Assembly (NCBI RefSeq): GCF_007474605.1
Contig: NZ_VHKL01000007.1
Location: 62,001 to 126,000, forward strand
Direction: 5' to 3'
DNA length: 64,000 nucleotides
Origin: Rhodoligotrophos appendicifer
Lineage (GTDB): Bacteria > Pseudomonadota > Alphaproteobacteria > Rhizobiales > Im1
The position numbers and the translations under genes are program-made. Shown in pieces: positions 38,320 through 47,199 of the stretch; positions within the stretch are counted from its first letter, which is position 1; every line of letters begins with the position of its first letter. The notes beneath the pieces were generated by a model. That model did no database searches, was not told the origin of the DNA, and worked only from the letters and a program-made list of their open reading frames with translations.

Positions 38320-39174
38320 ATGAACGAAGAAGGCTGGCAGCTTCTGAACTATCGCGGCGTAGGCGGTACGAGGCTCGCTGCCCGTATTTACAATAGTGGG
38401 CGAAGCCGAGGGCTTCCTGTTCTCTGCCTCACAGGGTTAACGCGCAACGGAAAAGACTTTCATGATCTCGCTATTCGTCTCTCCACGCAGTGCCCCGTAA
38501 TTGTAGCGGACTATAGGGGCCGTGGTCTTTCCAGCTCTGCAGATTGGCGCACGTACACGCCGCAAGTAGAAGCTGCCGACATTCTCCTCCTTCTCGATAA
38601 ACTACAACTGACGAAGATCCGTGTCATTGGAACTTCTAGAGGGGGGATAATCTCCATGCTTCTGGCCGCTATCCGTCCTGATCTTATCGAGCAAGCTGTG
38701 TTGAACGACATCGGCCCGGTCATTGAGACGCGCGGTTTGAAGAGAATTGTCGGCTATGTCGGGCGAGAACCTGCTCCCAACTGGCCCGATGCCATTGCTG
38801 ATTTGGCGCGAGCCAATCCTGATTTCGCAGACATGAGTGACAAGGATTGGGAACGCTTCGCCCGCAGGCTCTACCGCGATAGCGGCGGTCGACCAATCCT
38901 GGATTACGATCCACTTCTGTCCCGCACCTTACCGGAGACCGAAGACTTGATACCAGAGGCAGCCTCCCCTCTGTGGGGACCTTTTGAAATCCTAGCCACA
39001 AGACCACTTCTGGTCATCCGAGGTGACAGATCCGACATTTTGAGTGCTCAGACTCTGGCCAGCATGAAGGACGTCAGTCCGAATGTTCTGAGCATCAACA
39101 TTCCCGGGCGTGGTCATGCGCCCTTCCTCGATGAACCAGAGGCGCTTGAGGGCATCGAACCCTTCCTCCTCTAA
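38320..39174 (+). CDS. Alpha/beta hydrolase
   Basis: The 284-residue protein has the alpha/beta-hydrolase fold: an oxyanion-type segment LCLTGLTRNGKDF, the nucleophile elbow GTSRGG, an acid region (LVIRGDRSDIL) and the catalytic His in GRGHAPFLDEPEAL. No signal peptide is seen. The substrate is unknown. It begins 17 bp after slt, so it may be cotranscribed. Confidence 0.85.
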   Translation: MNEEGWQLLNYRGVGGTRLAARIYNSGRSRGLPVLCLTGLTRNGKDFHDLAIRLSTQCPVIVADYRGRGLSSSADWRTYTPQVEAADILLLLDKLQLTKIRVIGTSRGGIISMLLAAIRPDLIEQAVLNDIGPVIETRGLKRIVGYVGREPAPNWPDAIADLARANPDFADMSDKDWERFARRLYRDSGGRPILDYDPLLSRTLPETEDLIPEAASPLWGPFEILATRPLLVIRGDRSDILSAQTLASMKDVSPNVLSINIPGRGHAPFLDEPEALEGIEPFLL

Positions 39175-39269
39175 GTTCCCAAAATCGATGAGCTGAGCAC
39201 CAAAAATTTCCTCTGTTTTTAGTATTTCTACCTTAGGTTGCATTTGCTGCATGATTCTTACAGCATGAG

Positions 39270-40544
39270 GTGCGCCGAGTGGTTTCTTTGGCCTCCATAA
39301 GCGGCATTGGATCCGGCAATTACTTTGCTAGGAGCTTAGGCATCGCGGTCGTCTGTTTGTCCGCAGGCTGTGCAAAAGCGCCCTTCATCAGCATCAATAC
39401 ACCGTCAGATACAGAACGTTCTGAGGGTCGAGCTCTCGCGCCAGATGCGGAAATCGACATCTCCGGCTACCTCAAAGTCGATGCGATCTATGACCTGAAA
39501 CAAGATCTGGGTGACTATTTCGATTTCTCTGCCTTAGAGAACAAACCGCGATCGCATCATTTACGGGTTCAGGGTCGTGAAACACGGATATCGGTCCGCG
39601 CTCGGCACGTTACGCAAATGGGCGCGGTGCGCGCGCTCATAGAGGGCGACTTCTTTAGTGGCAAGCATGTCGAGCCCAACATTCAAATGCGCCACGTCTG
39701 GGGTGAGTGGGAGGTGACCGACACCATCCGGCTGGGGATCGGCCAAACCTGGCGCAACTTCATGTCGACCTCCAGCGGCATTCCAACCGTCGACTATAAC
39801 GGGCCCGCAGGGCTGATGAACAAGTCGAGAAACGCCCAGCTCCGGCTGACTCACAACAGTGGACCATTTGAGGTGGCCCTTTCGATTGAGAAGCCGAGCT
39901 TTGAGAGTGCTGCCCTGCAAAGCACCATGCCAGATCTAACAGCACGATTGCAGTACACCCTGCCAGGGGGTGCGTCAGTTTTGTTCTCAAGTGTGGCACG
40001 CTACTTTTCTACTGCCGTCACTCCAACAATGGTGAAGGGAGACCAGGCTGTCGGTTGGGGCATTCAAACGGCCGCCAACTTTGAGGTTATGAGGGCCGTT
40101 AACCTTTCGACCTCCGCCATGGTCGGCGCTGGACTTGGAAACTACCTGCTCGGGGGAGGTCAAGCACTCTGGCAGGAAGCCGGAGGCAAACTACATCTCA
40201 ATACAGCACTGGGGCTTTTTGCCGGCGCCACGATCACGCTGACACCGCAACTCAGTACAAATATTGGCTGGGGGTATGCCATGCGCAACACACAGGAAGC
40301 TACTGAAGAAGCTAACTTTGCGCACGGGACAAATCTCGCAACGACATCCGTGACTAAGGAAACCATGAGCATTCACGTGAATCTTCTGTGGGAACCCATA
40401 GAATCGATGCGTCTCGGGCTGGAGGCCAGTTGGGGCAGGCGCAAATATGTGCAGCCCGATTCTCCTGGGACAAACAGAAATGCCTGTCAACGGCGGAGCA
40501 ATTCCAGGCCACTGCGGCGGAGTAAAAGCAGGCCACTTGCGTGA
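39270..40544 (+). CDS. DcaP-like outer-membrane porin, 3' end interrupted by IS21 element
   Basis: A GTG start gives an exported protein with a hydrophobic leader (LGIAVVCLSAGC) and the beta-strand pattern of DcaP-like porins (ISGYLKVDAIYDLKQDLGDY, later WQEAGGKLHLNTALGLFAGA). Porin sequence runs to about residue 405 (40484). The last 20 residues before the stop are read from the IS end and are basic, unlike a porin. The missing C-terminal strand is usually needed for outer-membrane assembly, so the gene is probably inactive. The lost 3' part is at 43093. Confidence 0.8.
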   Translation: MRRVVSLASISGIGSGNYFARSLGIAVVCLSAGCAKAPFISINTPSDTERSEGRALAPDAEIDISGYLKVDAIYDLKQDLGDYFDFSALENKPRSHHLRVQGRETRISVRARHVTQMGAVRALIEGDFFSGKHVEPNIQMRHVWGEWEVTDTIRLGIGQTWRNFMSTSSGIPTVDYNGPAGLMNKSRNAQLRLTHNSGPFEVALSIEKPSFESAALQSTMPDLTARLQYTLPGGASVLFSSVARYFSTAVTPTMVKGDQAVGWGIQTAANFEVMRAVNLSTSAMVGAGLGNYLLGGGQALWQEAGGKLHLNTALGLFAGATITLTPQLSTNIGWGYAMRNTQEATEEANFAHGTNLATTSVTKETMSIHVNLLWEPIESMRLGLEASWGRRKYVQPDSPGTNRNACQRRSNSRPLRRSKSRPLA

Positions 40545-40549
40545 GGGTG

Positions 40550-40597
40550 CGCCGAAGCAGAGAAGGGTCCCGATCGGGACCCTTCTCTGCTTCGGCG
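40550..40597. repeat. 48-bp perfect palindrome inside the IS21 element
   Basis: The arms 40550-40573 and 40574-40597 are perfect reverse complements with no spacer, centred on CCGATCGG. It lies between the left end of the element and the istB stop. Such a long perfect palindrome can form a cruciform in DNA or a very stable RNA hairpin, which could block read-through into the transposase genes from outside. Confidence 0.9.
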
Positions 40598-40615
40598 GCG
40601 TGTCGGGATCGAGGA

Positions 40616-41488
40616 TCAGGGCTTGCTGATCTCGCCGATCTCGGAGTTGGTGGTGTTGGCCTGGTTTCGCTCCGCCTCGGCCGCCGAGGCGATCGCCCGG
40701 CGGTGGCCAGCGGATTGCTTGAGACGATAGCTGTCGCCATTCATGGTCAGGATATGAACGTGATGGGTCAGCCGGTCGAGCAGCGCGCCGGTGAGCCGCT
40801 CGGACCCCAGGACCGACGTCCAGTCCTCGAAGGGCAAGTTCGAAGTGACGATGGTGGAGCCGCGCTCGTAGCGCTGCGAGAACACCTCGAACAGGAGCTC
40901 GGCGCCCGTCGGCGACAACGGCACGTAGCCGAGTTCATCGACGACGAGCAGCTTCACCGCCTGCAGTTCGCGTTGCAGCTTCAGTAGACGTCTCTCGTCA
41001 CGTGCCTCCATGAGCTGATGAACCAGGGCCGCGGCAGTGGTGAAGGCGACGGGGAATCCCTTCTGACAGGCGGCAAGTCCAAGCGCGAGCGCGACATGGC
41101 TCTTGCCGGTGCCACTGTTGCCGAGAGCGATCACGTTCTCCCGGCGCAGGATGAATTCGCAGCGGGTTAGCTCCAGCACCAGCATCTTGTTGAGGCTGGG
41201 GATCGCGGTGAAGTCGAAGGTGTCGAGGCTTTTGATCGCCGGGAACCTGGCCTGCCTGATGCGCCGCTCGACCACACGACGCTCCCGGTCGATCAACTCC
41301 AGCTCGACCAGGCGCAGTAGATAGCGGGGATGATCGACGCCGTCGCGGGCACACTCGCGGGCGACCTTGTCGTATTCCCGCAAGACTGTCGGCAGCTTCA
41401 GCTGCTTGAGGTGATGGCCAAGCAGCACCTGCGGCGTGCCGCTCGTCGTTCCAACCGGCATCGCATCGCCTGTCCCTTTGACGGTCAT
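40616..41488 (-). CDS. istB: IS21 helper ATPase IstB
   Basis: ATG 41488 overlaps the istA stop (ATGA) and gives 290 residues. The AAA+ core is complete: Walker A LGNSGTGKSH, Walker B LLVVDELGYVPLS and sensor IVTSNLPFEDW. IstB is the DnaC/DnaA-related helper that selects target DNA for IstA. The frame is open further upstream, but that part is the istA coding region in another frame. Confidence 0.93.
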   Translation of the reverse strand: MTVKGTGDAMPVGTTSGTPQVLLGHHLKQLKLPTVLREYDKVARECARDGVDHPRYLLRLVELELIDRERRVVERRIRQARFPAIKSLDTFDFTAIPSLNKMLVLELTRCEFILRRENVIALGNSGTGKSHVALALGLAACQKGFPVAFTTAAALVHQLMEARDERRLLKLQRELQAVKLLVVDELGYVPLSPTGAELLFEVFSQRYERGSTIVTSNLPFEDWTSVLGSERLTGALLDRLTHHVHILTMNGDSYRLKQSAGHRRAIASAAEAERNQANTTNSEIGEISKP

Positions 41489-42984
41489 GCCGCTCTCCCA
41501 GGAATGAGCACCGCGTAGTCGGCGGCCGATGTCGTCCTCACAGCCGTCTTCGGCAGGTGCGGGTAGGCGGCGAGATCGAGCCGCGCGGGACGACGCTCGA
41601 CACGAGCCAGTGCGATCTGCTTGACCGCATCGAAGCCGATCGCGCCGAGCCGGATTGCCTCGGTGACGGCGCCGGCCACGATCTCCTTCGGGATCGCCTC
41701 CATCAGCCGCAGGACCTGGATGAACTCGCGCTTGCCGCGATTGCCCATGCGCGCCTCCATGAGATGGCGCAGATGCTGGAACGTCTCGGGAAGACCCCAA
41801 TCCTTCAGCGGCGCCGCCTGATCGAGCGCGTTCGGCTTGGTCTCGATCAGCGCCAGATAGTGCAGCGGGTCGAAGATGAAGGTGCCCGAACCATACGAAC
41901 GTTGATGGCGGGCGATCTCTTCGCCGCCACACAGGATGACGACCTGGTCGACGAAGCCCTTCACCATCACCTCCTGGAAGCCGTGGCTGGTCGGCACCGA
42001 GTAGTCGTTGCACCGGTAGCGCACCAGCGCCGTCGACGAGACGCGCGCCGCCCGCTTCTCGCAGGGCTCAAGCGGGACAGCGGGCATATCCCGGAAGGCC
42101 TCGAGATCGGCGCCAAGCCGTTCGCCGATGGTCGCGGCGTTGCGACCGGCACGTTCCGCCTGCCGCGCCCGGCACCGCTCGGCCAGCATAGCGTTGAGAT
42201 CGTCGAAGCTCGCCGCCACCGGGATCGGCGTCATGAAGTTCGAGCGGGCATACTTCACCAGCCCCTCGACCTTGCCCTTGTCGTTCCCTTTGCCGGGTCG
42301 GCCGAACCTGTCGCTGAACAGATAATGGCTCACCAGTTCCGTGAACGCGCGCGTCCGCTCCCGCTTGCCGTCGCCGCAGATCTTTGCCACCGCGATCTTC
42401 AGATTGTCGTAGAGCACCGACAGCGGCACGCCGCCGAAGAAGGCGAAGGCCGACACATGCCCGTCCAGGAACGCTTCCGTCGTCTCGGCCGGATACGCCT
42501 TCACGAACGGGGCATCCGACTGCGGCAGGTCCATACAGAAGAAGTGGATCTTGCAGCGGACGCCGGCGATCACGCCGACCGCCTCGCCAAAATCCACCTG
42601 CGCATGGCCGGGCGGATGCGACAGCGGCACGAAGGTCTCGCGCCCTCTGGCTCGGGCGATCCGGACATAGTCCTTCACCACCGTATAGCCGCCGCCAAAC
42701 CCGTGCTCGTCGCGCAGCCGCTCGAAGATCCGCTTCGCCGTATGCCGCTGCTTCATCGGGCCAGTTCGGTCTGCCTCCAGGATCGCATCGATCACCGGCA
42801 ACAACGCGCCCAGCTTCGGCTTCGTCACAGGCTTGGTGCGCGTGTAGCCCGGCGGCAACGAGAACCGGCACATCTTCAAAACCGTCTCGCGGCTCAGCCC
42901 GAAGACACGGGCCGCCTCACGACGGCTGTTGCCCTCGACAAACACAAAGCGCCGGACGGCAGCATAGACTTCCACGGAAAACAT
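41485..42984 (-). CDS. istA: IS21 transposase IstA
   Basis: The 499-residue transposase has an N-terminal HTH (REAARVFGLSRETVLKMCRF). The DDE integrase core has Asp in HAQVDFGEAV, Asp in VLYDNLKIAV and Glu in GKVEGLVKYARSNF. A C-terminal beta-rich domain follows. All three catalytic residues are present and no frameshift is seen, so it may be active. It is coupled to istB by a four-base overlap. Confidence 0.95.
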   Translation of the reverse strand: MFSVEVYAAVRRFVFVEGNSRREAARVFGLSRETVLKMCRFSLPPGYTRTKPVTKPKLGALLPVIDAILEADRTGPMKQRHTAKRIFERLRDEHGFGGGYTVVKDYVRIARARGRETFVPLSHPPGHAQVDFGEAVGVIAGVRCKIHFFCMDLPQSDAPFVKAYPAETTEAFLDGHVSAFAFFGGVPLSVLYDNLKIAVAKICGDGKRERTRAFTELVSHYLFSDRFGRPGKGNDKGKVEGLVKYARSNFMTPIPVAASFDDLNAMLAERCRARQAERAGRNAATIGERLGADLEAFRDMPAVPLEPCEKRAARVSSTALVRYRCNDYSVPTSHGFQEVMVKGFVDQVVILCGGEEIARHQRSYGSGTFIFDPLHYLALIETKPNALDQAAPLKDWGLPETFQHLRHLMEARMGNRGKREFIQVLRLMEAIPKEIVAGAVTEAIRLGAIGFDAVKQIALARVERRPARLDLAAYPHLPKTAVRTTSAADYAVLIPGRAA

Positions 42985-43092
42985 TCCCGGCCGATCCCCA
43001 AAGGGACCAGCCTAGCCAATGGACGGCTTTTACTCCGCCCGCACCGCCATCACGTCGGCGCTCCATGGCCTAATTTGTCACCGCCCTGCACA

Positions 43093-43261
43093 TGCGACAG
43101 AGCGGGTCCAGTCACTCGTCCCATGCGCCAGCAACTTATTCTGCATTATGCACACTATTTTTTTGTACTCCCGTTTTAGGATCACAATGATCAATGTGAC
43201 TAATTTTGGCGTAGGACACTGGTACTCAACCCAAATCCGTATGGGGCGAAAAATTAGCTGA
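43093..43261 (+). pseudogene. Displaced 3' remnant of the porin gene
   Basis: Joining 40483 to 43096 across the putative duplication keeps the porin frame and reads NATERVQSLV, which resembles the last beta-strand of such porins. After that the frame (to 43261) no longer looks like porin and ends late, so the tail may have decayed further or the true end lies in a shifted frame. AT-rich sequence follows, probably the promoter region of the next gene. Confidence 0.4.
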
Positions 43262-43291
43262 GTGAAGCACTTCCATGGTAGCTGGGGAACA

Positions 43292-43909
43292 ATGAAAACA
43301 ATCAAAAGCATCAACGCTCTGGAGGAGTTCGGCCGGGAACAGTTGTCGGCTAACTTCTACATGCGGGACTTCCTATACTCTGAAATCTCCGCATTTCATG
43401 GAATTGCAAACATTCCTGATGATCCGGATCTGGCGATTGCCGCCGGCAGACGGCTCTGTGAAGATTTGCTGGAACCGCTGCAGGCGAGTTTTGGACGGCT
43501 GGCCATCCGTTCGGCCTATCGGTCCTGCGCGGTAAATGGCTTTGGAAATGATCACGATCTGAATTGCGCCAGCAATGAGAACAATTATGCCCATCACATC
43601 TGGGACCGTCGGGATGCCCAGGGATGCATGGGGGCAACTGCTTGTGTGGTTGTGCCCTGGTTTGCCGCCCGGTATTCGGAAGGCGCAGACTGGCGAGAGA
43701 TGGCGTGGTGGATCCATGACCATCTCCCCTATTCGACCCTGGCCTTCTTCCCCAAACTTGCAGCATTCAACATCAACTGGCACGAGCAGCCCGAGCGAAG
43801 GATCGACAGTTACGTCGCGCCAAAAGGCTGCCTGACAAAGCCTGGAATGGAAAATCACGAGGGCAGTCATGCCAATTGGTACGAGGGCTTTCCTCCACTT
43901 TCACTTTGA
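43292..43909 (+). CDS. Peptidase M15-like protein
   Basis: ATG 43292 follows GGGGAAC and gives 205 residues; a GTG start at 43262 is possible. The layout resembles M15 D-Ala-D-Ala-type metallopeptidases: an N-terminal FYMRDFLYSEI, RSAYRSCAVN, a His/Asp-containing NYAHHIWDRRDAQGCMG and a late NINWHEQP. The metal ligands would be His, Asp and His in these segments, but the assignment is tentative. No signal peptide is visible. The gene opens the accessory island just right of the IS element. Confidence 0.6.
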   Translation: MKTIKSINALEEFGREQLSANFYMRDFLYSEISAFHGIANIPDDPDLAIAAGRRLCEDLLEPLQASFGRLAIRSAYRSCAVNGFGNDHDLNCASNENNYAHHIWDRRDAQGCMGATACVVVPWFAARYSEGADWREMAWWIHDHLPYSTLAFFPKLAAFNINWHEQPERRIDSYVAPKGCLTKPGMENHEGSHANWYEGFPPLSL

Positions 43910-43920
43910 GGGAGGGACCC

Positions 43921-43983
43921 GTGGCCCGGCTGATGTGGCTCGGCTTCCTGCTGCTGGTTCTCATTATCCTTTGGTCTGTCTGA
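43921..43983 (+). CDS. Candidate 20-residue single-helix membrane peptide
   Basis: GTG 43921 is preceded by GGGAGG with a five-base spacing and encodes MARLMWLGFLLLVLIILWSV. Nearly all of it is one hydrophobic helix with an Arg near the N-terminus. It fits exactly in the 84-bp gap between the M15-like gene and the metallophosphatase gene, whose Shine-Dalgarno GAGAGG overlaps its stop. It could be a toxin-like or regulatory microprotein, or a chance frame; the spacing favours a real gene. Confidence 0.45.
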   Translation: MARLMWLGFLLLVLIILWSV

Positions 43984-43993
43984 GAGGTATGTT

Positions 43994-44965
43994 GTGGGCT
44001 TCGATATTATTGGCGATGTGCACGGATATGGGGTGGCGCTCAAAGGGATGCTGGCCGCACTCGGGTACGAGCAGACAGAAAATGTCTGGCGACATCCGGA
44101 GCGCCATCTGATCTTCGTGGGTGACCTGATCGATCGAGGTTCGCTGCAGCTGGAATGTGTAGCTATCGCCCGTCGCATGCAGGAGGCGGGGACGGCAACG
44201 GTTCTCATGGGAAATCATGAGCTCAACGCGATCGGATGGGCGACTGAGTGGCCCGACGGAAGGCCCGCTCGACCCCATAGCCCCAAAAACAGGCAGCAGC
44301 ATTCTCGGTTTCTGGAGGCGGTCGGAGAGGAGTCTCCTCTGCATCGGGAGATCGTCAGTTGGTTCAAGACGTTGCCGCTGTGGCTGGATCAGGGGCCGTT
44401 TGGTGTCGTGCATGCCTGCTGGCATACGCCGAGCATGGATATTCTTGCGCCACTCGTGCGGCCTGACTCAGTCTTGACCGAGGAAGGATTTGCCAGAGTC
44501 TTTGTCGAAGGTGATCCCGTCTTCGAGGCGGCGGAGATCCTGCTGAAGGGAATCGAGCTGCCGTTGCCAAATGGGGCTTTTTTTCGGGACAAGGATCGGC
44601 ATGAGCGGCGGTCGGCCAGGATCAAATGGTGGGATCGCGCGGCTACAACCTACCGGCTCGGCGCTATTGGCGTGGAAGATCCTGAAATGTTGCCGGATTC
44701 AGCGCTTCCGGCAGAAATTTTGGTGACGCCGCCGGGTAAGCCGGTGTTCTTTGGGCACTATTGGCTGAACGGTGCGCCGATGCTGCAGACGCAGCATTAT
44801 GCGTGCCTGGATTTCAGTATTGCTCAAGACGGGGTGCTGTGCGCCTACCGGTGGGATGGGGAGGCCGTGCTTGACGCATCGAAGCTGATAGCAGTGGCGG
44901 CAGACGGAAAGGTCGTTTGCGATTGGGCTTCGGAGCGCCGTTCTTGTCCTCACGGGAGAGGGTAA
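43994..44965 (+). CDS. Calcineurin-like metallophosphatase (PrpE/ApaH-like)
   Basis: A GTG start after GAGAGG gives 323 residues. The metallophosphatase motifs GDVHG, GDLIDRG and GNHEL lie within the first 80 residues, with later His residues in VVHACWHT and FGHYWL. This pattern fits bis(5'-nucleosyl)-tetraphosphatase/PrpE-like or PP2A-like phosphatases; the substrate may be a nucleotide or protein phosphate. The stop is followed at once by the GTG of the ADP-ribosylglycohydrolase gene, so the two are coupled. Confidence 0.85.
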   Translation: MGFDIIGDVHGYGVALKGMLAALGYEQTENVWRHPERHLIFVGDLIDRGSLQLECVAIARRMQEAGTATVLMGNHELNAIGWATEWPDGRPARPHSPKNRQQHSRFLEAVGEESPLHREIVSWFKTLPLWLDQGPFGVVHACWHTPSMDILAPLVRPDSVLTEEGFARVFVEGDPVFEAAEILLKGIELPLPNGAFFRDKDRHERRSARIKWWDRAATTYRLGAIGVEDPEMLPDSALPAEILVTPPGKPVFFGHYWLNGAPMLQTQHYACLDFSIAQDGVLCAYRWDGEAVLDASKLIAVAADGKVVCDWASERRSCPHGRG

Positions 44966-45949
44966 GTGTCCGATGTGATGCTGGACCGAGCGGTCGGCTG
45001 TCTGATGGGGCAGGTCTCAGGGGACTCCCTTGGCTCTCTAGTGGAGTTCAAGGACCCGGAGACCATTTCGGAGCTGTATCCCGACGGTGTACGGGACCTG
45101 GCCGATGGTGGCGTATGGAACACGATCGCGGGGCAACCGACGGACGACAGTGAACTGGCCTTGGCGCTGGCGCGGGTGCTGGTCGGGCAGGCAGCGTGGG
45201 ATTCGGAGCCGGTGGCCGCGGCCTATGCAGATTGGTACTTGTCGCGGCCGTTCGACATTGGCGGGACGACCATGCGCGCCTTTGCGGCAGCCGCCAGCGG
45301 GCGCGATGACAGGGCCGGTTCGGCCCGCTCGGCGGCGAGCGAGGACAGCCAGGCCAATGGGGCGCTGATGCGCTGCGCAGCCATCGGGCTATGGGCGTGG
45401 GATGCGGCCGAGGCGGCGTCCGCCGCGCGCCAGGATGCGCTGCTGAGCCATCCGCATCCGGTATGTCAGGCCGCCTCGGCGGCTTTCGTAGCAGCGATCC
45501 ACGTGGGCGTGGCCGGTGACGATCGTGACGCCATGCTGGCCGCAGCCGAGTCGGTTATGCCGGAGGCATCGGCGGCCTCGTTACAGCGCGCGCTGGCACT
45601 GGCTCGGAGCGGTCACGGGCCGGAGGATTTCATGCATCAGCAGGGCTGGGTGCTGACAGCCTTCCAGAACGCGTTCCGGCACCTAGCGATCGGTACGACG
45701 GTAGAGCATGCGGTAATTGCGACAGTCGGCGAGGGCGGCGATACGGACACAAATGGCGCGATCTGCGGCGCGCTGCTGGGGGCGGCGGACGGGGGAGCGG
45801 GCATTCCGGCACGGTGGAGTGCTGCGATCCTGGCCTGCCGGCCGATGGAGGGTAACGGGATTAAGCGGCCGCGGCCGGCGTGTTATTGGCCGGTTGATGT
45901 TCCAGTGCTCGCCGCGGGGTTGGTGCGACGTCGGATGAGGCAGTCTTAA
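44966..45949 (+). CDS. ADP-ribosylglycohydrolase (DraG family)
   Basis: The 327-residue protein has the DraG signatures: GDSLGSLVEF near residue 20, GQPTDDSELALAL near 60, and the dinuclear-metal motif GDTDTNGAICGALLGA near 260. Such enzymes remove ADP-ribose from protein residues or nucleic acids. It is directly coupled to the metallophosphatase upstream, which suggests joint processing of ADP-ribosyl or nucleotide adducts. It ends seven bases from a convergent nuclease gene. Base use is markedly GC-rich compared with that neighbour. Confidence 0.88.
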   Translation: MSDVMLDRAVGCLMGQVSGDSLGSLVEFKDPETISELYPDGVRDLADGGVWNTIAGQPTDDSELALALARVLVGQAAWDSEPVAAAYADWYLSRPFDIGGTTMRAFAAAASGRDDRAGSARSAASEDSQANGALMRCAAIGLWAWDAAEAASAARQDALLSHPHPVCQAASAAFVAAIHVGVAGDDRDAMLAAAESVMPEASAASLQRALALARSGHGPEDFMHQQGWVLTAFQNAFRHLAIGTTVEHAVIATVGEGGDTDTNGAICGALLGAADGGAGIPARWSAAILACRPMEGNGIKRPRPACYWPVDVPVLAAGLVRRRMRQS

Positions 45950-45955
45950 CAAAGG

Positions 45956-47185
45956 TCACCTCACCGAGATGTTTTCCAAGACTGCCGCGGTTAAGAGTTT
46001 AAGATCAGAATTCACGAAATCAGCCCAATTCTTCTGGACCGTTTCGGCCATTTGATCGAAGTCCATTTCGTTTGCTGCCTTTGTTGATAAAAGTTCCCGT
46101 AGATAAACTGAGGCATACTTTGCCCCCATGGGTTTCACTGCTCTCTTAAACAGCCCCGGCGTATCCAGTGCCATGTTGTATAACCGCTTGCGAAACTCCT
46201 GATCAGAAGGGCCCATAACAAGGGCGACAACAACACGGTTTCTATAAACCCCAGTTGCAGCCGTTTTTACTTCAAACAGTAAGTTTCGACCCGTTCGAGT
46301 CCAGTCTTCAGGATCACATCTCTTAAGATCCGGGATGTCCCACTCTTGTGGAATGAACCGAAGAATGTTCGCTCCATGACGGTCCTGCTGAAGAGTCGAA
46401 TCTAATTGTATAATCGGCCTTAGCACCGCTAAAACGCTGTCATCGGGCCGGTTATCGATGATAAAATCGATTGCCTCTTTGTGACGATCGTAAAGTTTGC
46501 GTGCAATTTCCTGAAGCTGTTCGTCTGCCACAACATTTCTCCTAAGCATGTCCACATAATGATTTAATATCAGTGACATAGATGGCGCCTGGGTTCCCGA
46601 ACTAGTGTTGATATTGCGCTCTATAAGTTGTGCCAATTCGGAATAAGAAAATTCGACATAGCCGTCTTCTTTTGAGGCTTTCCCCGTTGGCGTCAGGTAA
46701 ATACAGATAAACCTCGTGTTCTCTCGATACATTCCAGCAACGAGATTCCTGTAATGAAGTAATTGTCCGGGACCGGCATTCGCTCCAATCTTGTTTTCTA
46801 TCAATACGACCAGTTTGAGGTCGTCGATTTCAATCAGTATATCGATATTGGCACGTTCTCTGTGCACAATTGCACTGTCCATATCGCCGACAATGAGTTC
46901 TAAAGTTTTTACCGGCCTTGAGTGGGGATGAATTTTCTCAATTACGCCCCGTAGAAAACCGAGAAGAATTTGCGAACCGAGGCCATGTGGCCTCGCAGGA
47001 GATAGGAGAAACCCGAGAAAATTTGAATGACGCAACTCCGCGCGAACACCTCCTATGGCCTCAAAAAGATTGAACTTGTCCATCCTGTTGTGCAGATCGT
47101 GAAAGCTCGGATCATCTATGAGATCTGCAAGTTTGGACTCGATGTCGACGGCGAGGCTTTGCTCTCCAACTGATTCTTCATTCAT
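45956..47185 (-). CDS. PD-(D/E)XK nuclease superfamily protein (PDDEXK_4-like)
   Basis: ATG 47185 (MNEESVGEQSLAVDIE) follows GAAGGACC and gives 409 residues. The nuclease core is visible at about residues 105-145: ERANIDILIEIDD, VVLIENKIGANAG and QLLHYRN, that is D...ExK...Q. The remainder is helical. Relatives are often seen in phage-defence neighbourhoods. The gene is AT-richer than both neighbours, which suggests separate acquisition. The longer frame upstream to 47566 is antisense noise over the DUF4258 gene. Confidence 0.8.
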   Translation of the reverse strand: MNEESVGEQSLAVDIESKLADLIDDPSFHDLHNRMDKFNLFEAIGGVRAELRHSNFLGFLLSPARPHGLGSQILLGFLRGVIEKIHPHSRPVKTLELIVGDMDSAIVHRERANIDILIEIDDLKLVVLIENKIGANAGPGQLLHYRNLVAGMYRENTRFICIYLTPTGKASKEDGYVEFSYSELAQLIERNINTSSGTQAPSMSLILNHYVDMLRRNVVADEQLQEIARKLYDRHKEAIDFIIDNRPDDSVLAVLRPIIQLDSTLQQDRHGANILRFIPQEWDIPDLKRCDPEDWTRTGRNLLFEVKTAATGVYRNRVVVALVMGPSDQEFRKRLYNMALDTPGLFKRAVKPMGAKYASVYLRELLSTKAANEMDFDQMAETVQKNWADFVNSDLKLLTAAVLENISVR

Positions 47186-47199
47186 GCTGGGGTCCTTCT

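Larger units (their letters stand above)
40485..43092 (-). mobile_element. IS21-family insertion sequence
   Basis: An istA-istB pair is bounded by imperfect inverted ends. The left begins TGTCAACGGCGG and the right, reverse-complemented, begins TGTGCAGGGCGG, with GGCCA at the same offset in both. Inner copies of GGCGGAGTAAAAGC lie at 40516-40529 and, inverted, at 43026-43039, as expected for the multiple transposase sites of IS21 ends. ATGC flanks both ends (40480-40483 and 43092-43095), a likely 4-bp target duplication, so each boundary is uncertain by one base. The element sits inside the porin gene. Confidence 0.88.

Noticed and set aside
41489-42013. N-terminal extension of istB to a 465-residue protein
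   Set aside because: The extra 175 residues are an out-of-frame reading of istA; IstB proteins are about 250-290 residues and ATG 41488 overlaps the istA stop.
41557-43179. 540-residue plus-strand open frame across istA
   Set aside because: It is the antisense of istA, rich in Arg/His and without any family motif; the high GC of the element keeps the opposite frame open.
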